Translations under genes and position numbers: made by a program | Source of the DNA: Pseudomonas furukawaii | GTDB lineage: Bacteria; Pseudomonadota; Gammaproteobacteria; Pseudomonadales; Pseudomonadaceae | Assembly: GCF_002355475.1 (NCBI RefSeq) | Contig: NZ_AP014862.1 | Location: forward strand, 3,906,001-3,970,000 | Length of the DNA stretch: 64,000 bases | Direction of reading: 5' to 3' | Notes under the pieces: model-generated | Database searches by the model: none | Seen by the model: the letters and a program-made list of their open reading frames with translations, nothing else | Told to the model about the DNA's origin: nothing | Shown here: one piece after another, positions 49,299 through 59,223 of the stretch | Numbering within the stretch: the first letter of the stretch is position 1 | Layout: each line of letters begins with the position of its first letter

Positions 49299-51687
49299 CA
49301 AGCACCACATCAAGACCCAGGAAGAGCTGGCGGAGCTGTTCCGCGCCGACATCACCACCGGCGTCGGCAAGAACGTCAAGCACGAGAGCGCGCCCAAGCA
49401 CGTGACCGGCGAAGCGGTGTACGTGGACGACCGCCTGGAGTTTCCCAACCAGCTCCATGTCTATGCCCGCATGAGCGACCGCGCCCATGCGCGCATCACC
49501 CGCATCGACACCCGTCCCTGCTACGAGATCCCCGGGGTGGCCATCGCCATCACCGCCGAGGACGTGCCGGGTCAGCTGGACATCGGCCCGGTAGTGGCCG
49601 GTGACCCGCTGCTGGCGGACGGCAAGGTGGAGTATGTCGGCCAGGTGGTCCTGGCGGTCGGCGCCGACAGCCTGGAAACCGCGCGCAAGGCGGCCATGGC
49701 GGCCATCGTCGAGTACGAGGACCTGGAACCCGTGCTCGACGTGGTCGAGGCCTACAAGAAGAAGCACTACGTGCTCGATCCGCACCAGCACAAGCGAGGC
49801 GACTCCGCCACCGCGCTGGCCGCCTCGAAGCACCGCCTGCAGGGCAACCTGCATATCGGCGGTCAGGAGCACTTCTACCTGGAGACCCAGATTTCCTCGG
49901 TGATGCCTACCGAGGATGGCGGCATGATCGTCTACACCTCCAGCCAGAACCCCACCGAAGTGCAGAAGCTGGTGGCCGAAGTGCTGGGCGTGCCGATGAA
50001 CAAGATCGTCATCGACATGCGCCGCATGGGCGGTGGCTTCGGTGGCAAGGAAACCCAGGCCGCCGGACCGGCGTGCCTCTGCGCCGTGATCGCCCACCTC
50101 ACCGGGCGGCCGACCAAGATGCGCCTGCCGCGCATGGAAGACATGAGCATCACCGGCAAGCGCCACCCCTTCTACGTCGAGTACGACATCGGCTTCGACG
50201 ACGACGGCCTGCTCACCGGCATCGAACTGCAACTGGCGGGCAACTGCGGTTACTCGCCGGACCTGTCCGGCTCCATCGTCGACCGCGCCATGTTCCACTC
50301 GGACAACGCCTACTTCCTCGAACACGCCACCATCAATGGCCTGCGCTGCAAGACCAACACCGCGTCGAACACCGCCTACCGCGGATTCGGCGGCCCGCAG
50401 GGCATGGTCGCCATCGAGGAGATCATGGACGTCATCGCCCACCACCTGGGCAAGGACCCGCTGGCGGTGCGCAAGCTCAACTACTACGGCAAGGACGAGC
50501 GCAACGTCACCCACTACTACCAGACCGTCGAGCACAACATGCTCGAGGAGATGACCGCCGAGCTGGAAGCCAGCGCCGAGTATGCCCAGCGCCGCGAGGC
50601 CATCCGCGCCTTCAACGCCCAGAGCCCGGTACTGAAGAAAGGCCTGGCGATGACGCCGGTGAAGTTCGGCATCAGCTTCACCGCCACCTTCCTCAACCAG
50701 GCCGGCGCGCTGATCCACGTCTACACCGACGGCAGCATCCACCTGAACCACGGCGGCACCGAGATGGGCCAGGGCCTCAACACCAAGGTCGCCCAGGTCG
50801 TGGCCGAAGTGTTCCAGGTGGACATCTCGCGCATCCAGATCACCGCCACCAACACCGACAAGGTGCCCAACACCTCGCCGACCGCCGCCTCCAGCGGCAC
50901 CGACCTGAACGGCAAGGCCGCGCAGAACGCCGCCGAGACCATCAAGGGCCGCCTGGTGGACTTCCTCGTCAGCCACTTCAAGGTCACCCCCGAGGACGTG
51001 CAGTTCAAGAACGACCAGGTACGCGTGCGTGATCGCTTCCTGTCCTTCGAGGAAGTGATCCAGCTGGCCTACTTCAACCAGATCTCGCTCTCCAGCACCG
51101 GCTTCTACCGCACGCCGAAGATTTTCTACGACCGCGACAAGGCGGCGGGTCGCCCCTTCTACTACTTCGCCTACGGCATGGCCTGCTGCGAAGTGCTGGT
51201 GGACACCCTCACCGGTGAGTACAGGATGCTGCGCACCGATATCCTCCACGACGTCGGCGCCTCGCTGAACCCGGCTATCGACATCGGCCAGGTCGAGGGT
51301 GCCTTCGTCCAGGGCATGGGCTGGCTGACCACCGAGGAACTGGTGTGGAACGCCAAGGGCAAGCTGATGACCAACGGCCCGGCGAGCTACAAGATCCCGG
51401 CCATCGCCGACATGCCCATCGACCTGCGGGTGAAGCTGGTGGAGAACCGCAAGAACCCCGAGCAGACGGTGTTCCACTCCAAGGCCGTGGGCGAGCCGCC
51501 CTTCATGCTCGGCATCGCCGCCTGGTGCGCCATCAAGGACGCCGTGGCCAGCCTCGCCGACTACAAGGCCCACCCGCAGATCGACGCACCGGCTACCCCC
51601 GAGCGCGTGCTCTGGGGCGTGGAGCAGATGCGCAAGCTGCAACGGCCGGCCCGTTCCTCCGCCCAGGCGGAGGTCGAACCGGCATGA
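49291..51687 (+). CDS. xdhB: Xanthine dehydrogenase large subunit XdhB (molybdopterin)
   Basis: A 798-residue subunit of the usual length. It carries MGGGFGGKETQAAGPACLCAV, RGFGGPQGMVAIEEIMD, the MCD-binding HGGTEMGQGLNTKV, TSPTAASSGTDLNGKA, and the catalytic-Glu loop KAVGEPPFMLGIAAWCAI near residue 735. It binds the molybdenum cofactor and hydroxylates the purine ring. It overlaps xdhA, so the two are coupled. A GC-rich hairpin follows the stop at 51693-51713. Confidence 0.96.
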
Positions 51688-51692
51688 CCACG

Positions 51693-51713
51693 GGGGCCGG
51701 CCGCACCGGCCCC
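51693..51713 (+). terminator. Hairpin in the xdhB-xdhC gap
   Basis: GGGGCCGG and CCGGCCCC form an 8-bp stem with a 5-nt loop right after xdhB. There is no T-run, so it may act as an mRNA-stabilising or Rho-related structure rather than a true terminator. The gap to xdhC is 197 nt. Confidence 0.4.
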
Positions 51714-51884
51714 TGAACCACCCCAACGGTGCAGAACAATGACAACATCCACCGAACGAACGAAGACGATGCAGCCGGGGAGCGAACCCGTGTTGCTGGA
51801 AACGCTGCCGGCACCGGTTCGTCCCAGGGACGACTGGCGCCTGTCACGCACGACGCGGCCACTGCGTAGCTGGAGATTGAGCAA

Positions 51885-52718
51885 ATGAGTTGGATCAGTG
51901 CCCTTGCCGACCTGCAGCAACGCGGAGAACCCTGCGTGCTGGTGACCATCATCGAGGAGCGCGGCTCCACGCCGCGCAATGCCGGTTCCAAGATGGTGGT
52001 GACCGCCGAGCGCCTCTTCGAGACCATCGGTGGGGGCCACCTCGAGTTCAAGGCGATGGAGATCGCCCGCCAGATGCTCGTGGAACGCACCCTGGAAACC
52101 CGCCTTGAGCGTTTCAGCCTGGGCGCCAGCCTGGGCCAGTGCTGCGGCGGGGCCACCGTGCTCTTGTTCGAGCCCATGGGCCAGCCCCAGGCGCATATCG
52201 CCGTGTTCGGTGCCGGCCACGTCGGGCGCGCCCTTGTGCCCCTGCTGGCGAGCCTGCCGTGCAAGGTGCGCTGGATCGACTCCCGCGAAAGCGAGTTCCC
52301 GGCGACTGTCCCGGCCGGCGTGGACAAGGTGGTCAACGAGGACGTGATCGACGAGATCGCCGCCATGCCCAAGGGCAGCTATTTCATCGTCATGACCCAC
52401 GATCACCAGTTGGATCTCGAGCTCACCGCCGAGATCCTCAAGCGCAACGACTTCGCCTACTTCGGCCTGATCGGCTCGAAGACCAAGCGCGTCAAGTTCG
52501 AGCACCGCCTGCGCACCCGAGGCTTCGCCGCCGAGACGGTGCAGCGCATGCGCTGCCCCATGGGCATCGGCGAGGTCAAGGGCAAGCTGCCGGCCGAGAT
52601 CGCCATCTCCATCGCCGGGGAGGTGGTGGCCACCTATAACGCCAACTTCGGGCAGGAAGTGAAGAAAGGGGACACGGTCGCGCGCCTGACCCCCTCCTCC
52701 CGCCGCGAACAGGCCTGA
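51885..52718 (+). CDS. xdhC: Xanthine dehydrogenase accessory protein XdhC
   Basis: A 277-residue chaperone. The N-terminal part contains VTIIEERGSTPRNAGSKMVV and GGGHLEFKAMEIARQ, followed by SLGQCCGGATVLLFEP with the double Cys typical of XdhC. The C-terminus is a Rossmann domain (VFGAGHVGRALVPLL; YFGLIGSKTKRVKFEHRL). XdhC binds the molybdenum cofactor and aids its sulfuration and insertion into XdhB. GGAG lies 9 nt ahead of ATG 51885. Confidence 0.94.
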   Translation: MSWISALADLQQRGEPCVLVTIIEERGSTPRNAGSKMVVTAERLFETIGGGHLEFKAMEIARQMLVERTLETRLERFSLGASLGQCCGGATVLLFEPMGQPQAHIAVFGAGHVGRALVPLLASLPCKVRWIDSRESEFPATVPAGVDKVVNEDVIDEIAAMPKGSYFIVMTHDHQLDLELTAEILKRNDFAYFGLIGSKTKRVKFEHRLRTRGFAAETVQRMRCPMGIGEVKGKLPAEIAISIAGEVVATYNANFGQEVKKGDTVARLTPSSRREQA

Positions 52719-52724
52719 GTTCCA

Positions 52725-52797
52725 GCCTTCTCCCGTACGGAGAGAAGGCGACGCGTTGTGCCGGGTGGGGAGCGCCGCGTGACAGGGAGCTCCCCAC
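52725..52797. other. Two hairpins between xdhC and guaD
   Basis: GCCTTCTC/GAGAAGGC (52725-52749) and GTGGGGAGC/GCTCCCCAC (52765-52797) are perfect inverted repeats in the 137-nt gap. Neither is followed by a T-run. They may be processing or stability elements that set the ratio of guaD to xdhC expression. Confidence 0.45.
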
Positions 52798-52855
52798 TCC
52801 GGCCTCACCCCTGCGGAACGACGCGACAATCGCAACAATTTTCAACGAGACTGAC

Positions 52856-54163
52856 ATGACCCGCCACGTAACCGCCTACCGCTCCGCCATCCTGCACAGC
52901 ATCGCCGACCCCGCCGAAGTGGGCATCGAACAGTCCTACCAGTACCTCGAAGATGGCCTGCTGGTGGTGGAGGATGGCCGGGTCAAGGCCCTGGGCGACG
53001 CCAATGCGCTGCTGCCCAGCCTGGCCGCCGACGTCGAGGTCCTCGAGTACCGCGACGCCCTGATCACCCCCGGCTTCATCGACACCCATATCCACTTCCC
53101 CCAGACCGGTATGATCGCTTCCTACGGCGAGCAGTTGCTGGACTGGCTGAACACCTACACCTTCCCCACCGAGAAGCAGTTCGCCGACAAGGCCCACGCC
53201 GCCGACGTCGCCGGCATCTTCATCAAGGAGCTGCTGCGCAACGGCACCACCACCGCGCTGGTGTTCGGTACCGTGCACAAGGAGTCGGTGGACGCCTTCT
53301 TCGAAGCCGCCCACGCCCTGGACCTGCGGATGATCGCCGGCAAGGTGCTGATGGACCGCAACGCCCCGGACTACCTCACCGATACCGCCGAGTCCGGCTA
53401 CGCCGACAGCAAGGAGCTGATCGAGCGCTGGCACGGCAAGGGTCGTCTGCACTACGCCGTGACCCCCCGCTTCGCCCCCACCAGCACTCCGGAACAGCTG
53501 GAGCTGGCCGGCAAGCTGTACGGCGAGTACCCGGGCCTCTACATGCACACCCACCTGTCCGAGAACCGCAAGGAGATCGAATGGGTGAAAGAGCTGTTCC
53601 CGGCACGCAAGGGCTACCTCGACGTCTACGACCACTACAAGCTGATCGGCGAACGCTCGGTCTTCGCCCACGGCGTCCACCTCTGCGACGACGAATGCAA
53701 GCGACTGGCGGAGACCGGTTCGGCGGTGGCCTTCTGCCCCACCTCCAACCTGTTCCTCGGCAGCGGCCTGTTCGACCTGGAGAAGCTCGAAGCGCACGGC
53801 GTGCGCGTGGGCCTGGGCACCGATGTCGGCGCCGGCACCAGCTTCTCCCAGCTGCAATCGCTCAACGAGGCCTACAAGGTCATGCAGTTGCAGGGCAAGA
53901 AGCTCGACCCCTTCAAGTCCCTTTACCTCGCCACCCTCGGCGGCGCCCGGGCGCTCTACCTGGATGACCGCATCGGCAACTTCCAGACCGGCAAGGACGC
54001 GGACTTCGTGGTCCTCGATTACAAGGCCACACCGCTGCTGGACTATCGCATGCAGCAGGCCAGATCCCTGCCGGAGAAACTGTTCGCCCTGACCATCCTC
54101 GGCGACGACCGCACGGTGAAGGAGACCTTCGCCGCCGGCCGCAGCGTGCACCAGCGCGACTGA
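52856..54163 (+). CDS. guaD: Guanine deaminase GuaD
   Basis: A 435-residue amidohydrolase that converts guanine to xanthine. Metal sites are ITPGFIDTHIHFPQTG (HxH), HTHLSENRKEIEWV, FAHGVHLCDDE and GLGTDVGAGTSFS (Asp). The PQTGMIASYG stretch is typical of the GuaD branch. It is placed after xdhABC so that guanine enters the xanthine pathway. It is followed by a strong terminator and a REP array. Confidence 0.96.
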   Translation: MTRHVTAYRSAILHSIADPAEVGIEQSYQYLEDGLLVVEDGRVKALGDANALLPSLAADVEVLEYRDALITPGFIDTHIHFPQTGMIASYGEQLLDWLNTYTFPTEKQFADKAHAADVAGIFIKELLRNGTTTALVFGTVHKESVDAFFEAAHALDLRMIAGKVLMDRNAPDYLTDTAESGYADSKELIERWHGKGRLHYAVTPRFAPTSTPEQLELAGKLYGEYPGLYMHTHLSENRKEIEWVKELFPARKGYLDVYDHYKLIGERSVFAHGVHLCDDECKRLAETGSAVAFCPTSNLFLGSGLFDLEKLEAHGVRVGLGTDVGAGTSFSQLQSLNEAYKVMQLQGKKLDPFKSLYLATLGGARALYLDDRIGNFQTGKDADFVVLDYKATPLLDYRMQQARSLPEKLFALTILGDDRTVKETFAAGRSVHQRD

Positions 54164-54178
54164 GGGATAGCAAGACAA

Positions 54179-54204
54179 GAAAGCCCCGCATCGCGGGGCT
54201 TTCT
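54179..54204 (+). terminator. Intrinsic terminator after guaD
   Basis: GAAAGCCCCGC and GCGGGGCTTTC form an 11-bp stem around ATC, ending in TTTCT. It lies 15 nt after the guaD stop and ends the xdh-guaD transcription unit. Confidence 0.88.
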
Positions 54205-54217
54205 ACGTGGATGGCCC

Positions 54218-54409
54218 GTAGGAGCGGGCTTGCCCGCGAATGGCTCACCTTCGCCAGCAAGCTGGCTCCTACAACGTGGATGGTCCGTAGGGGCGGGCTT
54301 GGCCCGCGAAAGGCCCCCTTCGCCAGCAAGCTGGCTCCTACCGCCTGGATGGCCGTAGGAGCGGGCTCGCCCGCGAATGGCACACCTTCGTCAGCAAGCT
54401 GGCTCCTAC
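54218..54409. repeat. Three tandem REP doublets, 68-69 bp period
   Basis: Three doublets start at 54218, 54287 and 54355. Each joins GTAGGAGCGGGCTTGCCCGC (or a one-base variant) to TTCGCCAGCAAGCTGGCTCC. They fill the gap between the convergent guaD and gntR genes, a typical REP location. The second half differs from the REPs at 6841 and 10559 (CCAGCAAGCTGG rather than CCGGCAAGCCGG). Confidence 0.88.
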
Positions 54410-54413
54410 GGTT

Positions 54414-55184
54414 TCAGGCGCTGCGGGGCGTGGCGCGGCCCGGCTTCTTCTTGGTTTGCAGCAGGTGCGAGAACACCGCATGCAGGTCATCGGAGGCGCC
54501 GCCCTCATCCAGGTTGAGCTTGTCGTCGATATGGTCCATGTGATGCATCATCAGATGCACCGCTCGCTCCACATCACGGGACTCGATGGCGTCGATCAGG
54601 CGATTGTGCTCGTCGAAGGAACAGTGGGAGCGGCTGCCGCTCTCGTACTGGGCGATGATCAGCGAGGTCTGCGACACCAGGCTGCGCTGGAAGCTCACCA
54701 GCGGCGCGTTCTTCGCCGCCTCGGCCAGCTTGAGGTGGAATTCGCCGGACAGGCGAATGCCTGCGCCGCGATCGCCGCGAGAGAAGCAGGCCTGCTCCTC
54801 GTTGACCATCTGACGCAACTCCTGCAACTGCTCGGCGGTGGCATGCTCGACAGCCAGTTCGGTGATGGCGCGCTCCACCAGGCGACGCGCGTAGAAGATC
54901 TGTCGGGCCTCCTCGACACTGGGGCTGGCAACCACCGCGCCACGATTCGGACGCAGCAGCACCACACCTTCATGGGCCAGGCGAGACAGCGCGCGACGGA
55001 TGATGGTGCGGCTGACACCGAAGATCTCGCCAAGGGCCTCCTCGCTCAGCTTGGTACCCGGAGCCAGGCGCTGTTCGAGGATGGCATCGAAGATGTGCGC
55101 GTAGACGACGTCGTCCTGCGTGCCGCTGCGACTGCTTTTGGCGGCGCGCGGCTGCTTCTTGAGTGGCTGCAACTGTTCGTTCAT
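54414..55184 (-). CDS. GntR-family (FCD) regulator of the purine cluster
   Basis: A 256-residue regulator with a polar N-terminal extension, then a winged helix (VYAHIFDAILEQRLAPGTKL; LGEIFGVSRTIIRRALSRLAHEGVV) and an FCD domain (YARRLVERAITELAVEHA; GEFHLKLAEAAKNAPLVSF; EHNRLIDAIESRDVERAVHLMMHHM in part) with His/Asp residues that can hold a metal. A TTGTACACAA palindrome lies about 110 nt ahead of its start. The same site recurs before the permease, hiuH and puuE. It is probably the local repressor responding to a purine catabolite, and autoregulated. Confidence 0.9.
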   Translation of the reverse strand: MNEQLQPLKKQPRAAKSSRSGTQDDVVYAHIFDAILEQRLAPGTKLSEEALGEIFGVSRTIIRRALSRLAHEGVVLLRPNRGAVVASPSVEEARQIFYARRLVERAITELAVEHATAEQLQELRQMVNEEQACFSRGDRGAGIRLSGEFHLKLAEAAKNAPLVSFQRSLVSQTSLIIAQYESGSRSHCSFDEHNRLIDAIESRDVERAVHLMMHHMDHIDDKLNLDEGGASDDLHAVFSHLLQTKKKPGRATPRSA

Positions 55185-55293
55185 GGGGGCTCGCGTCTAG
55201 AGGGTTCGGAGGTCGTCCAGGGCCCTTTTTGCCGTTTCCACGGCACTGAGCAGGTAGGTTCAGGCAGGGAAAACAGGGAAAAAGCGTTAGATA

Positions 55294-55303
55294 TTGTACA
55301 CAA
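55294..55303. promoter_or_regulatory. GntR-type operator, site A (ahead of gntR)
   Basis: TTGTACACAA is a perfect palindrome fitting the FCD GntR consensus TNGT-N-ACNA. The flanks extend to ATTGTACACAATCACTC, 17 nt identical to site C at 61181. It lies in the 616-nt gap between gntR and the permease gene. That gap is AT-rich compared with the rest of the window. Confidence 0.6.
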
Positions 55304-55639
55304 TCACTCAGGCTTGAACAGTTTCGCTGCAGGTCGCCTCCTGTTCCTGACCGATCGAACAGGATTTTTCGACCCTCCCAGATCATCCGTTTTCCTTCCC
55401 GAAGCGGCGCCCGTGAGCGCCTATTCCTACATTTTTTTTTCATAAGCACGCCTTTGCCTGTTCGATTCGGTGCTTTGCGGCCTGCAGGAAGTCAGCTCCT
55501 TCATTTCGGTAAAAATATCTAACTCTTTGATTTTAATAACCTTTTAAGAATAGTTAGGCTGCAAATTGTCGCGCCACATCCTGTCTTTTCGGTCGGCTTT
55601 ATGGGATTGGTGCGTTTTTTGGAACATTGAAAACATTAT

Positions 55640-55667
55640 TTGTTTTTTTTGTATACAAAGGCATAAT
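55640..55667 (+). promoter_or_regulatory. Purine permease promoter with operator site B
   Basis: TTGTTT (55640-55645) and CATAAT (55662-55667) are spaced by 16 nt. TTGTATACAA (55649-55658) lies between the two boxes, where repressor binding would block RNA polymerase. The permease start codon is about 130 nt downstream. The remaining gap shows no further gene. Confidence 0.55.
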
Positions 55668-55800
55668 CGCGCCGTGACTTCCTGACCCAGCAGTCAACTA
55701 TTTGAGGAAGTGCACCACTCACGCCATCCGCCTCAGTCAGTCCGGAGCCCGCTCCAGGCTCTGGGTGAACAAGTACAAAAGAGATGAGGAGTACCACGCT

Positions 55801-57150
55801 GTGGAAAGCATCAAACAACAAGAACAGGGAACGTACGCCGCAACACCGCCCGCCAAGGGCCTGCTCGAACGCCTCTTCAAGCTCACCCAGCACGGCACCA
55901 CCGTCCGGACCGAGCTGGCCGCGGGCCTGACCACCTTCATCACCATGGCCTACATCATCTTCGTCAACCCGAACATCATGGCCGATGCCGGGATCGATCA
56001 TGGTGCAGCCTTCGTCGCAACCTGCCTGGCCGCCGCTTTCGGCTGCCTGCTCATGGGTCTCTATGCCAACTGGCCGGTGGGCCTGGCCCCGGGCATGGGC
56101 CTGAACGCCTTCTTCACCTACACCGTGGTCAACACCATGGGTTACAGCTGGCAGATCGCCCTGGGCGCCGTGTTCCTGTCCGGCGTGCTGTTCATGATCC
56201 TCACCTTCTCGCGGATCCGCGAATGGCTGTTGAACAGCATCCCCAGCAGCTTGCGCTTCGCCATGGGAGCGGGCGTGGGCCTGTTCCTCGGCCTCATCGG
56301 CCTGAAGACCGCAGGCATTGTGGTCGCCCACCCGGCCACCCTGGTGCACATCGGTGACCTGACCTCCCCCGGTCCGCTGCTGGCCGCCATCTGCTTCCTG
56401 ATGATCGCGGTACTGGAATACCGCCGCATCTTCGGCGGCATCCTGATCAGCATCCTCACCGTCACCCTGGTCGGAGTAGGCCTCGGCATCGTCAAGTTCG
56501 GCGGCGTCTTCTCCATGCCCCCGAGCCTCGCGCCCACCTTCATGGCCATGGACATCACCGGCGCCTTCGACGTGACCATGGTCAGCGTGATCCTCGCCTT
56601 CCTCTTCGTGCACATGTTCGACACCGCCGGCACCCTGATGGGCGTCGCCCAGCGTGCCAACCTGGTACAGGAAGACGGCCGCATCGAAAACCTCTCCAAG
56701 GCCATGAAGGCGGACAGCGCCTCCAGCGTCTTCGGTGGCGTGCTCGGCGTACCGCCGGTGACCAGCTACGTGGAAAGCGCCGCCGGCGTGGCCGCCGGTG
56801 GACGCACCGGCCTGACCGCCGTGACCGTGGGCATCCTCTTCATCGCCGCCATGTTCTTCGCCCCCCTGGCCGGCATGATCCCCGCCTACGCCACCGCCGG
56901 CGCGCTGATCTACGTCGCCATGCTGATGATGGGCGGCATGGCCCACATCGACTGGAAGGAACACACCGAGACCATCCCGGCCATCGTCACCGTGATCATG
57001 ATGCCGCTGACCTTCTCGGTCGCCGACGGCATCGCCCTGGGCTTCGTGACCTACGTGGCGATGAAGGCCTTCACCGGCAAGTACAAGGAGGTCTCGCTGA
57101 GCCTGTACGCGCTGTGCCTGATCTTCGTGGCCAAGTTCATCTTCCTCTGA
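55801..57150 (+). CDS. NCS2-family purine permease (AzgA-like)
   Basis: A 449-residue inner-membrane protein with about 12-14 hydrophobic segments. Diagnostic sites are ELAAGLTTFITMAYIIFVNP, GLAPGMGLNAFFTYTVV, FLFVHMFDTAGTLMGVA and GVPPVTSYVESAAGVAAGGRTGLTA, which place it in the hypoxanthine/guanine/adenine branch (COG2252). The start is GTG 55801 with GAGGAG 9 nt upstream; upstream in-frame ATGs have no ribosome site. It imports purine bases for the catabolic enzymes around it, and a strong terminator follows. Confidence 0.92.
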   Translation: MESIKQQEQGTYAATPPAKGLLERLFKLTQHGTTVRTELAAGLTTFITMAYIIFVNPNIMADAGIDHGAAFVATCLAAAFGCLLMGLYANWPVGLAPGMGLNAFFTYTVVNTMGYSWQIALGAVFLSGVLFMILTFSRIREWLLNSIPSSLRFAMGAGVGLFLGLIGLKTAGIVVAHPATLVHIGDLTSPGPLLAAICFLMIAVLEYRRIFGGILISILTVTLVGVGLGIVKFGGVFSMPPSLAPTFMAMDITGAFDVTMVSVILAFLFVHMFDTAGTLMGVAQRANLVQEDGRIENLSKAMKADSASSVFGGVLGVPPVTSYVESAAGVAAGGRTGLTAVTVGILFIAAMFFAPLAGMIPAYATAGALIYVAMLMMGGMAHIDWKEHTETIPAIVTVIMMPLTFSVADGIALGFVTYVAMKAFTGKYKEVSLSLYALCLIFVAKFIFL

Positions 57151-57168
57151 TTCCCGGCTCTCCCTCAC

Positions 57169-57199
57169 AAGGCCCCATCGCGATGCGATGGGGCCTTTT
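57169..57199 (+). terminator. Intrinsic terminator after the purine permease
   Basis: AAGGCCCCATCGC and GCGATGGGGCC form an 11-bp core stem around GAT, followed by TTTT. It separates the permease from dctPQM. Confidence 0.9.
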
Positions 57200-57232
57200 C
57201 ATATCCGCAGCCCCCCTCGCCCGGACGGACAT

Positions 57233-57278
57233 GGCGGATATCCGCCACCAGAAACCCAAAAGCCGGCGGATTCCCGCC
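57233..57278. promoter_or_regulatory. Tandem palindromes upstream of dctP, candidate enhancer sites
   Basis: GGCGGATATCCGCC (57233-57246, perfect) and GGCGGATTCCCGCC (57265-57278, near-perfect) are 32 bp apart centre to centre, about three helical turns. They lie 97 and 65 bp upstream of the -24 element of a sigma-54 promoter. This is the layout expected for an NtrC-family activator, with DctD the natural candidate for a dctPQM operon. Confidence 0.6.
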
Positions 57279-57334
57279 AGGCTCCAGCATGCCCCGGTGA
57301 AAGTGAGCCCCGGCTCTTCAGGCATTGCGCATGC

Positions 57335-57350
57335 TGGCACGTTGCTTGCC
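57335..57350 (+). promoter_or_regulatory. Sigma-54 promoter of dctPQM
   Basis: CTGGCACGTTGCTTGC matches the -24/-12 consensus TGGCACG-N4-TTGC exactly, with GG at 57337-57338 and GC at 57349-57350. The dctP start codon is 156 nt downstream. Sigma-54 control of dctPQM by DctB/DctD is known in Pseudomonas. No dctBD genes are in this window. Confidence 0.8.
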
Positions 57351-57475
57351 CTGTTCCAGACGTGCGAGTCAACAAGAACAAGCCGTACCGCGCATTGCCA
57401 ATCGGGCCGCCCCTTTTCGGGTTGCCGCCTAGACTCCTTCTTGTTGCCTCGCCCAGGTCGCCCATCGGCACCTGA

Positions 57476-58501
<1,026 letters not shown>

Positions 58502-58575
58502 TATCCGCCCGCCATGGGCAGCGGTGAAGGCCGCTGCCCTCGGCACGACGTTTCAGCCATCGGGAGATGCCAACC

Positions 58576-59223
58576 ATGAACGCCCTGCGGCGCGTCTGGG
58601 ACCACTTCGAGGAAGCTTTCATCGCCTTCCTCCTGGCCGCCATGACGCTGGTGACCTTCGTCTACGTCATCCTCAACAACCTCTACACCCTGTTCTACAA
58701 CCTGGCGGACCGTTGGGAGTCGGCCAGCGACACCCTGTTCGCCATCGGCGATGCCATCCTCGCCATGGCCCAGGCCATGACCTGGAGCAACTCCCTGACC
58801 AAGGCGCTGTTCGCCTGGCTGATCTTCTTCGGCCTGGCCTATGGCGTGCGCACAGCGGGTCATATCGGTGTGGACGCCCTGGTCAAGCTGGCGCCCCGTC
58901 ATATCCAGCGGGTGATTGGCGTCATCGCGTGCCTGTGCTGCCTCGCCTATGCCGGCCTGATGGCCGTGGCCAGCTTCGAGTGGACCCAGACCCTCTTCAC
59001 CGCCGCCATCGGCGCCGAGGACCTGGGCCATTACGGCGTGCAGCAATGGCATATCGGCCTGATCCTGCCACTGGGCTTCAGCCTGGTATTCATCCGCTTC
59101 GCCGAAATCCTCATACGCATTCTCAAGGGCCAACAGACCGGCCTCGGGCTGGCGGACGAGGCCGCCGAGGCGCTGAAGCTCACGGAGCATGAAGACAGCC
59201 CGCACAAGGAAGACTCGAAATGA
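58576..59223 (+). CDS. dctQ: TRAP transporter small membrane subunit DctQ
   Basis: A 215-residue protein with four hydrophobic segments (FIAFLLAAMTLVTFVYVILN; ALFAWLIFFGLAYGVRTAGH; IGVIACLCCLAYAGLMAVAS; IGLILPLGFSLVFIRFAEIL). The GVRTAGHIGVDALVKLAP motif is typical of DctQ. I prefer ATG 58576, which has GGGAG 9 nt upstream, to ATG 58567. The loop between the first two helices is longer than usual. Its stop overlaps dctM (ATGA). Confidence 0.92.
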   Translation: MNALRRVWDHFEEAFIAFLLAAMTLVTFVYVILNNLYTLFYNLADRWESASDTLFAIGDAILAMAQAMTWSNSLTKALFAWLIFFGLAYGVRTAGHIGVDALVKLAPRHIQRVIGVIACLCCLAYAGLMAVASFEWTQTLFTAAIGAEDLGHYGVQQWHIGLILPLGFSLVFIRFAEILIRILKGQQTGLGLADEAAEALKLTEHEDSPHKEDSK

